Assembly (NCBI GenBank): GCA_964030785.1
Contig: OZ034967.1
Location: forward strand, 45,196,033 to 45,260,032
Direction of reading: 5' to 3'
DNA from: Siderastrea siderea
Taxonomy: Eukaryota; Cnidaria; Anthozoa; Scleractinia; Rhizangiidae
DNA: 64,000 nt
The notes beneath the pieces are model-generated. The model had not been told where the DNA came from. It was given only the letters and a program-made list of their open reading frames with translations, and did no database searches. Shown here piece after piece: positions 1 to 12,300 of the stretch (position 1 is its first letter; every line of letters starts with the position of its first letter). The position numbers and the translations under genes were made by a program.

Positions 1-678
1 CCTGTAGACAATAAAATCATTTGATGATAAATTAGTGAACATCCCCTGCTAACACCTGTACGTTCAAGCAAAACATACATGTATATTCGATCAGTCCGTC
101 CAGAAATGTTACGCAGCCGGCGATTTTGTTGCATTCACTTGATTACACATGTACTTGCTTTACAAATGTAGGTAATTACCTCTAATGAGGCAATTACCAA
201 TCACCAATTATTAAAGTGGCTATTAATTGAGTGCCAAAAGTAATTTACGTTTGTTTTGGTTTGCTTTAAAAACTAGCGCCATTTTTGCTACCCTGCGTAG
301 CAAGCGTTTCCGTAGAGTTTTCCGTACGTTCCAAAGCATTTTTCACTTTATGATCACGCGAAAATGAGGAGAGCACAAAAAAGTGCGTGGTTTTGATTTC
401 ACGACACTAAACTGAAAACCGCTCTAACAGATCTCCACTAACAAATTACCAGATTACTCTCTGAAATACTTGGTTAATAATTTAGTGGAGTCTCTTTGCA
501 TACATGTAGGTAGGGGTGAGTGTCCGCAGAGGACTCCACGCGTAAACATTCCGACATGACCTGTTATTGTTAATCAATCAATCAATCAAACAATCAATCA
601 GTCAATCAATCAATCAACCAAGCGATCGATCGATTAAACAATCAACCACCGATCGCTTATTTGCCGCTCTGAACATAC
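1..678. other. Intron-like DNA left of the last visible UBXN11 exon
   Basis: No exon continuing the UBXN11 frame after the donor at 678/677 is seen here. The stretch is AT-rich and holds a degenerate (TCAA)n microsatellite at 572-617. The next UBXN11 exon probably lies beyond the left edge. Confidence 0.6.
572..617. repeat. (TCAA)n microsatellite
   Basis: Near-continuous TCAA units with single-base interruptions, followed by GATCGATCGATT. Confidence 0.9.
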
Positions 679-3600
679 CTTCAATCTGGCACCATCTTTA
701 GTTCGTGCCACATCACTGCAGCCCTCCCCTGCCAGAATGTTCAGTTCCCTGATGTTCTCCAGCACAAGGTCAAAGTCCATTTTAAATTCACGTGTCGTAT
801 TACCAACCAAAGAGGAATCTACAGTGACAACAACAACAACAACAACCTTGGTTTAAATAAAGAAATTGCAAAATTTGTGGTCAGCACTACAGATCTCCCT
901 GTCTAGCTTTATTACGCATTTGAAAAACTTCTTTCAACTCAATTATTATGCAAGTATTTGCTAAGTGAGTCAAATCACAACAAGCAAGTCAAGCACATAT
1001 AAATAGTACTAATAAAAATGTTTTTTAATTACTGTAAGTTGACTTAGAAAAAGAAAGGTACTTTTTATTACAAAAGACACAACTGAGGGCTTGTGGTTGG
1101 TGCTTAAAATCTGGTTTTGATAATAAATGAATTTAATTTCTAAAAAAGTCTTATTTCCAGGTTGATTCAGAATCTAAGGATGATGCCAAACAAAGGCAGT
1201 TTACTTTCAATTTACTATCTAATTTGCATTTTATTTTGTAGTAACAGATTAAAGCTTAACCTACAAATGATAGGATTCTAATGCCAACAAGTTTTACATA
1301 GCTTTCCCTGTAAATCACAAAGTGAATTCTACAACACACATGCAGTTAAGGACGTTTGCGCCCAAAATCACCCCACATTCAGATTTTTTCCAAACTTTAG
1401 CTGCAGTTAGATCTAGGACGACCAACTCATGTCAGAAAAGCAAAAAAATTGGGGTCCACAGTGCTCATTTCGGAGATAAAGCATATTGTAAACATTGTGT
1501 TTTTAGAACCTTTGGTCATGTAAGGCAAAATCACCTTTCTTGCTACAAGGAATAAAATAAGTTACGTGGAGAATAAAAAGCAGAGAGCCAGTAGAGGAAG
1601 CGATTTATCGAAAAAAAAGAATAGGGTCACCGTACATTTAAGAGAGTTAAGCACGTTTATAGATACAAAAATACCCACCACCACATTTGTCTGTTAGTAT
1701 TTCCCACTCGGCGCACATGCTTGATGCATGATGTGGCACGACATTGTGATGTGAATTACGTGCGCAGTAAGGATACGCACAAACAATTAGCGCGAATGTC
1801 CTTAAAAGAGTTAACTAATCTGAGTAATTGATTAGCTGTTAAAGGGTTCTCATTATAAAAAGTAGATGTACAGTGCTGGGAGGATGAATAATTCATTTTA
1901 CCTGGTTTCCAAACTCCCTGCTGACTACTGAAAGAGCTGGGAGCTGAGGGTGGGGATTCTTCTAAAACATCATAATCTGAATCAGCAGCATCATCTCCAA
2001 CCCAAATCATCCCATAATCAGCCAAAAATTCCTATGTTAGAAAAAAATATATACCAATTGAGATCCCCTGTGAGAGATTAGCTAAAGCTTGATACAGCAC
2101 TCTGCAAACAAGCTCTTCAGAGATGAAAAGGGCAAAAACAGCAATTCAAAACAGTTTTTTTCTTCTAAACCAATCACAAAGCATAGTAAAGCCAAAAGCA
2201 AATGCAAATAACTTTTGACATTCAAATGAACAGCACTTTAATAGGTGAATTCTTGGTTGCACGTTATAGCATCAGCGCCATGTTGGTAGTTATAAACACT
2301 GAAAGGTTTTTCATAAAATTATATGATTACAGTATCTCTTTATGGTTGCCCCACCAACATGGCTGCCGCACCAATAATGTCTTTTGGATCTCTAGGAATG
2401 GGCCGCCAACCAGCAATAAAGGAAAAGAAAGAGGTAGATACTAAATGAGGTCGGCTGACTGGTGACCAATCAATGACCATCTTCAGGTAGTTAGGTTGGA
2501 AGACATACATTGGTTAAGACGTCAAGATCAAGTTAAGATTAAAAGAGTTCCACCAGTTAACATTTCAGAGAATTGCACTAGACGTGTAGATCCTCTACTT
2601 GAAAAAAAATAGGGCACCTGATTTTATTAGCCAAGGACTTTTCAACATCTTAACAAGTTTATTAGGCAAACATTAAGAGAAAAATAACAATTATTATGCT
2701 GTTTTTATAAAACCAGTAAAAAAAAAACAAAAAACAAGGAGAACTTTCTAACAGTACAAATACCTCCATCTGGAACACTTGAGCCTGTAGTTTCTTGCAT
2801 TTTCTTTCTAACTCAGTTATTGTATCAGAATTATAACCTAGAAGCCCAAAGAAGGATCAAATGAAAATATAGACAAATAAAAGGACAATTCGTAGACAAC
2901 ACAATGAATTTAGCAAAATCGTGACAGTTTCATGGAGATCTGACTCAAACTGGAGAAAAAGTAAAAAAATTGTGATTTTTACAAAGAAATCTATCATTAC
3001 ATAATAAGGAATGTTTGATGTGGGCTGTGTGTGCATAAGTTACTTCAATGGACAAATACGATTTTTAGGCATGTAATTGCATAACAGCATAATTATTACT
3101 TTTGAGACCCGTAGTGCTCTATGAGAATCACTACGTACATTTCAGTGTCCAAAAAGGCGACAGGTATATTGAGACAACCAATTTGCTACCGGATCAGGCT
3201 TGTCCCTAACAGCCAGCAGCCAGCAGAATTAACCGGCTACTTGGGTCATTTGTGCCGGCTACTTTTGTGATATATATATATTTTTTTCAAGACAAATTAT
3301 TTGTTCCTTTACTGGTGCAGATATATGAAAATGAAACTTATTTCCCATAGCAGTTTATTGAATTAAAAATTATCTGGTTGGCAGAGAGATACACGATTAT
3401 TAGTTCACTAAGTTGAGTTCTGGGGATTAGATGTACAGAAAATATGAGTTTATACAAATAAAATTGAAAAGCTACGATTACTTTTGGAACTGACATTATT
3501 GGAAAATTGTGCTCAGAATCAACGAAATTCTGGGGGGAAATTTCCTGGGGGGGCATGCCCCTAGATGGGATCGCCTTCGGCGCTTGATAATCACTATCCA

Positions 3601-6600
3601 GCTACTTAGGAATTTTTGCCAGCTACTTGAAAAGTTGTGGACAATCCTGCTGGATGGAAAACAATATTCTATTAAACCCTCAATTTCACCTATTGAATTT
3701 CCAGGTTTCTGATTGGTTTATCAGCAAATAACCCTCCTTCTTGCCTTAACATAAGGGCAAAAACAATTCAATGATTATTGTTTTATTATTTATATAATTA
3801 TTATTGTTTCACACATGCTTATTGAATTTGAGGTGACAATAACCACCTTGGCGTGTTATTCATCACCTCTTATGCAATGCACCCACATGGAATAAAATTA
3901 TTGTTAAGTAATACGGATTTCTTACCTCTTGCTTTTTCTAACAATTTAGCCTTTTCTTCCAGAATACGTATCTTCTTATCCTACAATTGTTGTATTAAAT
4001 ATGTATTCAGTGTACATAACATGTAAGCAAGAAAAATCAACTCATCAATCTCAGATAACCAACGAGATTTTTACAACAATCTCCTGAGTTAAATGTGTCT
4101 TTGTTGTAGGTTGAAATAAATTTCAGTTCAAAATGATATCAAAATACCATATTTTCTCGATTAAACCCCGGACCCCAAATAAATGCCAGGTCTACCGGAC
4201 CGAGTTTAAAATAAATGCCCCCGGCATTTACTTGAGGTCCTGGCGTTTATTCGAGATCAATATATTAGATCAAGATTATGGCTGTAGCTGCATGCTGGCT
4301 CTCTTTCTAGTTAAGTATTTTATTTGAATTTATATTCTAAATTGCTTGTACAGTGCATTTCCTGTCGGTTTCACCAAGAAATATAAAGTTGAGAAGAGTT
4401 CAATCACTGTTCCTGTCAGTTATGTTTTTGGCTAATAACTTACCAGGTTCATTGAGAAAAGACAAAATTGGTTACATTGTTTCATATCTACGTTTTTGTT
4501 GAAATTTGGTTCTTCATTCATTAAACCTCCAGTACTGCTGATAAAAATAAATGGCTGAAAAGAGCACTTAATAAATAAACGCCAGGTTCGAATAAACGCC
4601 CCGTACACAACGTTGACGCCGAGTTTTAAATAAACACCCCCGGCATTTAATTGAGAAAATACGGTAGTATGATTTTTAATTCCTCTGTTTTAATAAATTA
4701 GTCATTATCATCAAACTGAAACAAAGGAAAACACAAATCAAACTACTGTAGTTTGAAATCATTTTGACCTGAAATTCATTTTAACCTACAACATCTATGG
4801 CACTGAGGTTGCATTCTTGTTGCAGCTGCAACAATCCCAATTCTGAATTGGATGCACCCTGGTGACTACTTGTAAGAAGTGGGAAAAAGAGACAGCATAG
4901 CTTGCTAATGTCCCTGGACCTGATACACTTCTCTTTTTTCTCTTGGTCTTCAGCGCACGAGCATGGTTAACACTTAAAACCAGGCTTGTAAATCGAAGAC
5001 CGTTTATATCAAAATGTTTTAATTAGCACTTACTTCTTGTAACAAATGATCTAACAAAAACTAACAAAAATCATAACTATATATTAGCCAGCATGGATTA
5101 TAATTTACAGTAATTACCCCAGGCATAGACAGCTCCATGTAAAGACATGTGTACAGTCTTCTAGATCTGAACTACCCATGTTTAAAGGGAGCTAGAGGTG
5201 CTAGTATGTAATATATATAATATATGTGGCTGCTGTATATTATATGAGAGGCCACAAGGATATACAATAACATGATGTCATTAAACCTATTCAGAACAGA
5301 AGGGAGGGGGGGGGGGGCTAAAACTGCCCAAATGGAATTTTTTGATACATGTGTAGAGTTAAATTCTATATTACTATGCAAAAGCAAGTAGGCCACCAAC
5401 CTTAATGACTTTCCCTCAAATTTATTTTGAAGCAACTTGAAATTATCATAATTTGTTTTATGACAACATAACTTCCAAGGCAACCAAATATTACATCAGT
5501 TCCACTGCTTTTATTATTGATGAAAATTTTTAATTTTGACTTAATCAATTTTCCATTTTTAGATTGGTTTGATCACTGAGTTAATTTTGACAGTTTTCTG
5601 AAGTTTTAGAGATACCAGGAAATCCAGGATTGTGAAAACATGATGGTGCCTCTTTTCAGTAATTCCCATATCATGTGACTTCGGCATCTAATTAAGATTG
5701 TGAACCTCAAAGGAGACATTGTGCATGTACAGCTGTACATGCACAATGCACATGCACATGCAGCTTGACAATGAAACTGTGGAGGGACGTGCATGTACAG
5801 AGAAAGGGACTCAACAAGCCCCCATCTCAGAATATTGAGCCCAGTCTGGATAGCTAGTTTAATGGCTGCTAGCTGCATGATGTGCATTTTCCCCTCCATG
5901 GAAATGGGTATTTTACTGTACAAAGCCTAGCCTGATTCTTATACCAAGGCACCGACTCTGTAACCACGTTCTGACACACCGACATGCCAAACCTTTTCAA
6001 GTAGCTGAGTCTGTGTGGCTTTCAACTGCTGTTCTGCTTGAGCTAAGCGATTCATCATACTTCCAAGAAGCTCACGGTCTGATGGTACTACCAACCCATG
6101 TAATAAAACATATTAAAAACAAGTGAATGGCTTGTGTCAAGTGAACATAAACCCTGAATCACTGCCAACACAGACTTAAACCACTTTATACTTTTTGCAT
6201 GACTTCTGACATGGCTTTTTCACTAAAAAATTGGCTAATTAGGGCCAAGATTAGTGGGCTTCTCTTGGAGGCATGTTTTCATAAAAGGGGGCTTTTGAAA
6301 ACTTGGTCTTATGGTAGAAAAAAACTCACTAATTGAAAATAGACCCTTCTTTTGTAAGGGAGAAATTTGGTATGAGATGTTATCAGCTATGGAATCTGAT
6401 GTTTCCATGGGAACCATATTTCATGGGGCATGTAAATTTTCAAACTATAATACTATTTTTGTAGGAACTGATAATTTCCATCAATTCTGGCTCCAACTTT
6501 GGTGATAATATTCCAAGACACAGTCACTTACTAGACCTACAAGCAGGGGTTTATGTATTTAGTGAAGGTACATATTTTAATCCATTTTTTCACTCAACCA

Positions 6601-9032
6601 AGAAAATGAAACCTGTTATACTCAGAAAAAAATTTGCAATAGCACTGCACAGCAATTTCCAGAATACAGGACAGTAGTATAAAATAATTATGTGACTATG
6701 CTGAAAGTACTTGATACCATACAAAATAACGATACTGGCTAATGATTAGTACCAATAATTATTGTGAGTACAGCTTAATTTCCAAGGCAATACAATGTAG
6801 TTTAAGGGTAATGTTGTGTGTACAGAAAAAAATTCCCTGTACTTTAGTTATCTACAAAATATAACACATTTCAATGAATTGTTCTAGTCTTACCATTTGC
6901 TGAGCTCGAGGACTTGGGTAATTTGGAGAGTCCATCTTTCTTCAAGAGAGAACTAGAAACATCATCTTGAAAATTATGGTGCAAAATTAATTACCACGCA
7001 GAATGCAGGAGTGTGTACATAATTGGTACTCATGAATACTTCAAATTAAAATATTCACACTGACTGAGTGCACAAATTATCACCAGAATATATATAATGA
7101 AATTGAAAATAAACTATTTGGAGAATAATACCACAGAATTTCCAAAGTAACAGTCTCAATTACTGTGGATTTATTAGGCCTTTATGGGGTCACTTCTACT
7201 TCCTGGTAGTCACTACCTTTGGGTGGCCATTACTTTCAAGCTAAAAATAATTATGGAGAGTGAGTAAACTGCAAGTTCAAAATACATGTTACTTTAGTCC
7301 ATAAAAGATCTCAGTAGTTGTTAGTATTAAGACCACAGTATTTTCCTTTGGACCACCTTTGGTTCCAATTTGTACACATACGTTTAGGACTAGAGGGCCA
7401 TGCAATCCATCTGTGCATTGATCAGATTGTCAGTGGAATGGAGAAAATATACAATCTGTTGTCAAAGCACATTTTATGTTCAAGCTGAGGAATGATTTGT
7501 TTGTATTTTGTGTCACAAGTTGAACCATGTTGCAACAGCTCATTCGACAAATAGTTTTCTGACCATCCGTGACAGCCCTCAAGATTGTTAGCAGTCCTTA
7601 TAAAAGTTCTAAGAAGTCAAGCAGGTGAGCTATTCACAAGGCAATTAACGGAAAATCATACAAGGGAGTTAAGACTGAAGTGATCAAACAATTATTATTA
7701 GCCCTTAAATATATTTCTCCTTGAGCTACTTGCAGATTACGGGTACATACAGCTGCTTATTTACCTGGACTACTCACTGGATTCCTAAATGGAACTTGTG
7801 CATGTCTGAAAACAGTTAATAAAATCCATTTACTAGACCTAACAACACAATTTGAAAAGATACACCACTTGAAGTCTTCTTTTTAATATTGTAGACAGCA
7901 TAGCTGTAACAATCTAAAACTGTGCGTGCACAAAAAATGGCATCATTTCAGCTTGCTTTATACTCTCATGAGGCACACTCAATTTCAATCAAAACATACA
8001 TCAGCTACATTATAATACAAAGTATCCACTTGTAGAGATTTTGGTTGTTTACCATCTAGTGTTGGTTAGGGGGTACAGTAGTGTAAATGGCAAGCTATGA
8101 AGAAAACTTGCTTTCTTGCAAATTGAAGCCAGTCTCTTTGCAAATGTAAGCACAACTGTATTATAAAACAAATAAAAAAGCCTAAACCATGCTTTATTCT
8201 GTTGTAAAGCACTCATGACAAGGAAGGGAGCGATTCTAGAATACCCAGCCACTTATTTACATATCTCTCAAGGCTTTAAAGAACGAGGCGTATAGAAACA
8301 AAAGGATCATTCGAATTCAATGAGATGCAAATAAGTGGCCGGGTATTCTAAAATCTAGCCCAAGGAAGTGCCAAGGGCACTCAAGAAGTTGGGAGAGGCA
8401 CTCGCCTGCAGCTCGTGTTCACCATGCACTTCTTTCGTGCTCTCATCACTTCCTTGCGTGCTTTATAACAGTTCTAACAACACATGGTTTTGGTTTTTTC
8501 ATTTGTTAAACAATGTTTGTTCTAATTTACATGTACTAACTCACTGTAATTGAATATTAATAATTAATTGTAACTGTGAGTCATCTACAGCTGTGTAATG
8601 TATAAAGTGACTTTAACCTCAAGTTTTTGTTTTTTGCAACGAATTAAGTCTTACACACATTTTCTACAAGTTTGAATGCGTTGTTAATTTGTAGGCATAT
8701 CGATACTTTGAAGGTCTAGATCTCCTGTTTTTGTATTTTGCAAAATAGATGACAGTTTATTTAATATAATGTCCCGCGGTCATTGAACCTAACCAGCACT
8801 AGCTGTTTTACCAATCCTAAACATTAATTTCATTCCCCAGGAATGCACATTGCACAAGCAATATCAAAACATGACACAAATTTTATAATAACTCCTAGCT
8901 ACAAAAAAAATGAGCCTATTTTTTTAAAATCGTATCCTAAATTAGAAGCCGAAGTTTTACGTTTACAAACGGTTACCTAGGATCCAGGGGAGTTCTTTTC
9001 CCTTTCTTCAGGCTGGAAATGGGTGAGCTCAT
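679..9032 (-). CDS. UBXN11: UBXN11 (UBX domain protein 11 / socius), N-terminal part, cut by the left window edge
   Basis: Eight coding exons join in frame on the minus strand: 9032-8977, 7805-7765, 6965-6894, 6087-5993, 3980-3926, 2837-2764, 2031-1902, 818-679 (221 codons), all with AG/GT borders and matching phases. The start was chosen because the protein begins MSSPISSLKKGKR, very like vertebrate UBXN11. A coiled coil follows (residues about 70-125, e.g. AEQQLKATQTQLLEKDKKIR), then the diagnostic stretch FLADYGMIWVGDD...WKP and DFDLVLENIRELN...GARLK, which in the family directly precedes the SEP domain. SEP and UBX domains are expected left of base 679 and are not seen in 1-678. The family is thought to act with p97/VCP and, in mammals, with Rnd GTPases in cytoskeletal regulation; this is family knowledge only. 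A four-codon upstream ORF precedes the start. Introns carry repeats, including a transposon at 4147-4664. Confidence 0.88.
3180..3660. repeat. Dispersed repeat fragment in a UBXN11 intron
   Basis: The motif GGCTACTT / AGCTACTT recurs at both ends (about 3230-3260 and 3600-3630) around a GC-rich block with GGGGGGCATGCCCC near 3547-3562, in otherwise AT-rich intron. It looks like a degraded mobile element, but no ends or coding region could be defined. Confidence 0.35.
4147..4664 (-). mobile_element. TA-flanked terminal-inverted-repeat element (copy 1, mariner-like MITE)
   Basis: The left end reads CCATATTTTCTCGATTAAA and the right end TTTAATTGAGAAAATACGG, near-perfect inverted copies, and each is bordered directly by the dinucleotide TA (4145-4146 and 4665-4666). 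Subterminal blocks repeat the motif GGCGTTTATT and its complement. The interior shares sequence, inverted, with the copy at 53329-54164 (e.g. CCTCCAGTACTGCTGATAAAA here). No transposase frame is present, so this is a non-autonomous element. Assignment to the Tc1/mariner group rests only on the TA borders. Confidence 0.75.
8232..8355. repeat. Short foldback element in UBXN11 intron 1
   Basis: Left arm 8232-8267 (GATTCTAGAATACCCAGCCAC...) pairs with right arm about 8321-8355 (...GTGGCCGGGTATTCTAAAATC), about 35 bp each around a 54-bp centre. MITE-like; no coding content. Confidence 0.75.
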
Positions 9033-9315
9033 TTTCTTTACGTTCCTACCATCTTCTCAGTACATTTCACTGTACTCCACTCACATTTTAACATCATTTT
9101 GCCGCATACTTTTAGCAGGCAAAATACAAGGATTCCAAAATGTCCGCCATTGAACTCGTAAAGAGTTGCTAGTTGCCAGACTCTCTCGGTTAGAGTCTTC
9201 GCAGCTTCTCTTGTAAACATAGTGGCTGCGTGTCGATTACCGGTTAAAATAGAGAGATGTAAGTTGCTCTAAATCGGCTGTGATTCAAGGAGAAGAGATT
9301 CTTGAAAGCCTAAGG
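9033..9315. promoter_or_regulatory. Divergent promoter shared by UBXN11 (minus) and the TRPA gene (plus)
   Basis: The two start codons are 283 bp apart and point away from each other, so both 5' UTRs and core promoters must fit here unless there are upstream noncoding exons. No clear TATA box is seen on either strand. A segment near 9136-9152 (AAAATGTCCGCCATTG) resembles a YY1-type site, a frequent feature of TATA-less bidirectional promoters; that reading is an inference. Confidence 0.6.
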
Positions 9316-12300
9316 ATGGCATCTAAAAGGGATGGCGGAGCGACTAGCATTCTGCTTACGCCGTTGCTCGGCATGAAGTCGAGGAAAAGCGATAAGGATA
9401 GCTCAAGCGCGCTCCATGCCTCTATGCCGTCCGTGTGCTATCTTCCTTCGAGATCGTCTAAAAATCTGGTGGGACTGGAAAGGGAGAGCGTGGAAAATGC
9501 TACAGTATCGCTGCAGCAGGTAATTAACACAATATTTCGTCAAGTGGTTTGTTCATTTACCACAATATTTGACTTCGACGCGGGCTGATTGTATATTCTT
9601 AAAAATTTTGCGTTGTTGCTTGCCTTTTTATTCCGGATTCATGTGATAAAGCTTACGTTCTTCATTCGTTCTAACTCGCGTCTATAAAAGGCCAAGAATT
9701 GAAACTACGCAGCAACATCTTGTAAAACGTAGCAAGTAAAATTCTCACTTTAAAAAGTGCTTATACTAATTACTAAAGGCAACTTTTCGATACCCTAATT
9801 ATTTGTGTAATTTCATTGAGATGTTTAGATAAGAGCAATTCTCCTACTCGCGCGGGCGTGGAAAATTTATTGTCTTATATTTTTAATCCGGGCAAATAAT
9901 TAGTCACAGCTGCAAGAGAGGTGCAGGCGTTAGTTTTTTCAAAATTCTGGATATCAACCTTTTTTTGGCTTTAATTAAAACGGAGTTGATACTTTTAAGT
10001 AGCATTTACATTGCACGTTTTCGATTGGTTTCTTTTTTCATCCATGCCCTGGATTTAAAAAGATGAATACGGAAGTTAAAATCCATTCAAAATTTAAAAA
10101 ATCGTATTTTTGCTCTTAATGATAAATAAACAGTACAGCTAATGATATAAACAATGGCTGGTTTATAAAGACATACATGAATGTATTCCAGTACGTTCGC
10201 CAGCTGCAATCATGGTATCTTGATGAAACAATCCAGTAACTAAAATATTGAACAACATTATTATTCACCAAAATGGAGGCAGTGAAAAGTAGTGGGTATT
10301 TCACAGACTGCAAAGTAGCAAGGTTAATATCCACCACTCTTCACCAACACTGAGGACCAATAAATTTATTATTGAACTAACAACACTTTGTTTGTTCTCT
10401 GATATTGGAGAGACCATTTTCACCAGTGTCTCTTTTTTAGGCAATCTGGTTATGATAAGGCCAAAGGGGGGGGGGGGGGGAGTTGCCCAAAATTTGTTTG
10501 GAGGTGTGCAGCCCAGGTACTCCTTGAAACCCTTACCCCATTTCAGGCAAAAATATGTGATTTTCCCAACCCTATTTCAGACCTTACCCAAAATTATATA
10601 CCCTTTACCAGGACCTCCTCAGAGACTCCTTCAGTTTGCACAGTCATTTGAGAGACACTTCAAATTTCAGTAGATAAAAAAGTAACTTCTTCTAAAACAC
10701 AAACCCAAAATACAGACACGGTTGGACAAACCTGGTCTTACTTCAAACCGAAATGGTCAAAATATATACCCTATTTCAGACTAAAACAGCTAAAAAACCA
10801 TACCCTTTGGGGACACATACCACTCTAACTTATGTAAGGGGGTACCCCTCCCGTGGAAGAGGTCAACCCAATAAAATGCAAATCATTTTCGATAGCCATC
10901 TCTGTCATGAAGGTGGGTCAGTCAGGAAACAATACAGAGAAAAAACTTAGAGAAATTTTTTTCAAGTGTGCAGGCTTCCTCGGGCAGTACTGGTCAGTCA
11001 TTATGAGCTGATGTATTGATTTATTTTTTGGATTTATTATGAAAGTGGGGCAGTCATTTAGCTAAAAAAAGGAGATGCGAAGGAAAAGTTTAGAGAAATA
11101 CAAAATTTATAATATTATTTCAAGTGTGCTCAAGAGCCTTCTCTGGCAGTACTGGCCAGCTGCAACATAAGCTGATTTGTTGTTTTTTTTTGGGGGGGGG
11201 GGGGGGACAGGCAGCACGAGATGGAAAACGTGAACTTGTGGAAAGAAGACTGGAAAAATTAGGAAAAGGAAACAAGAAGATCAATAAGACAGATCAGGAC
11301 AACACAACTGCTCTGCATTATGCTGTGCGCTACAATCATCTGCACATTGTGAAGTTGCTAGTGGAATATGGTGCAGGTAAGAAAGACCTCTCAGCAGTAT
11401 AAAATGGACAGCTTTGAACTTTTAGCCCGCAGGTTTACAGTAGTTTGCTCAGAGATATCTCCAATTCACTTAGCATAAAGCATTCAAGGATAAGTAGTGA
11501 GTAAAGTAAATGCTTAAAGACCTCCTTCCCTTCCTCTCTCCCTCTCTCCCCCACAATGGTGCAATAATTGATTTGGTGTTTTAAGTCTGATTTCATCATT
11601 TGTGTTTGGTAGGTATGGGTTGTAGTATCAATCACTGTCTACAGCAATCTTTATGTGCACATACTGTATGTTTGTAAAGATGAATTGTATAATATATGGT
11701 ACCCTGCTAACAAAATGCTGTTTATTTGTTAACTGCATTTTATTGTTACTTAATAATAGTTCTTAATTGGTATTACTCCTAGACATTGAAGCAAAAGGTG
11801 AAGATGATGCCACGCCCCTTCACTATGCCGCTAGATTCCGGCCAGTCCCAAGAACCTACAATGGTTCTGCGCGTCCAACACCTCAAGTCACACCCAGTCC
11901 CAGCATGGAAAATATGAGTGAGGCTGGTTTGACAGTAAAGAAGGACCAAGATAAGAAGAAAGAAGGAGGGTCCGGAAGCTTCGGCAAGGGATCAAAGAGT
12001 CGCTTACTGGGCTCCACCTTGGGAACTAAGCTGTTTAACAAAGATTTCTTGTCTGTGGAGAAGCGAAGTTCAAATTCGTTTGTACCTAAAGATCAGGTCA
12101 CTAATGTTGGAGAGACCATGATTTTGTACCTGCTGTCGCAGAAAGCCAACGTCAATGCACGTGATAGTTATGGCTCCACTCCGCTGCATTATGCAGTTGC
12201 AAAAGGAAATCCTGATGCTGTTAATGAACTTCTGACTCATCCAGGCATTGATATTGAGGTGAGGAAATATAAAGAGGGAAATTAAGATTCAGTGCAAAGT

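Noticed and set aside
9280..9315. GTG-initiated N-terminal extension of the TRPA protein
   Set aside because: There is no ATG in this extension; the first ATG after the in-frame stop at 9250 is at 9316 in a good context.
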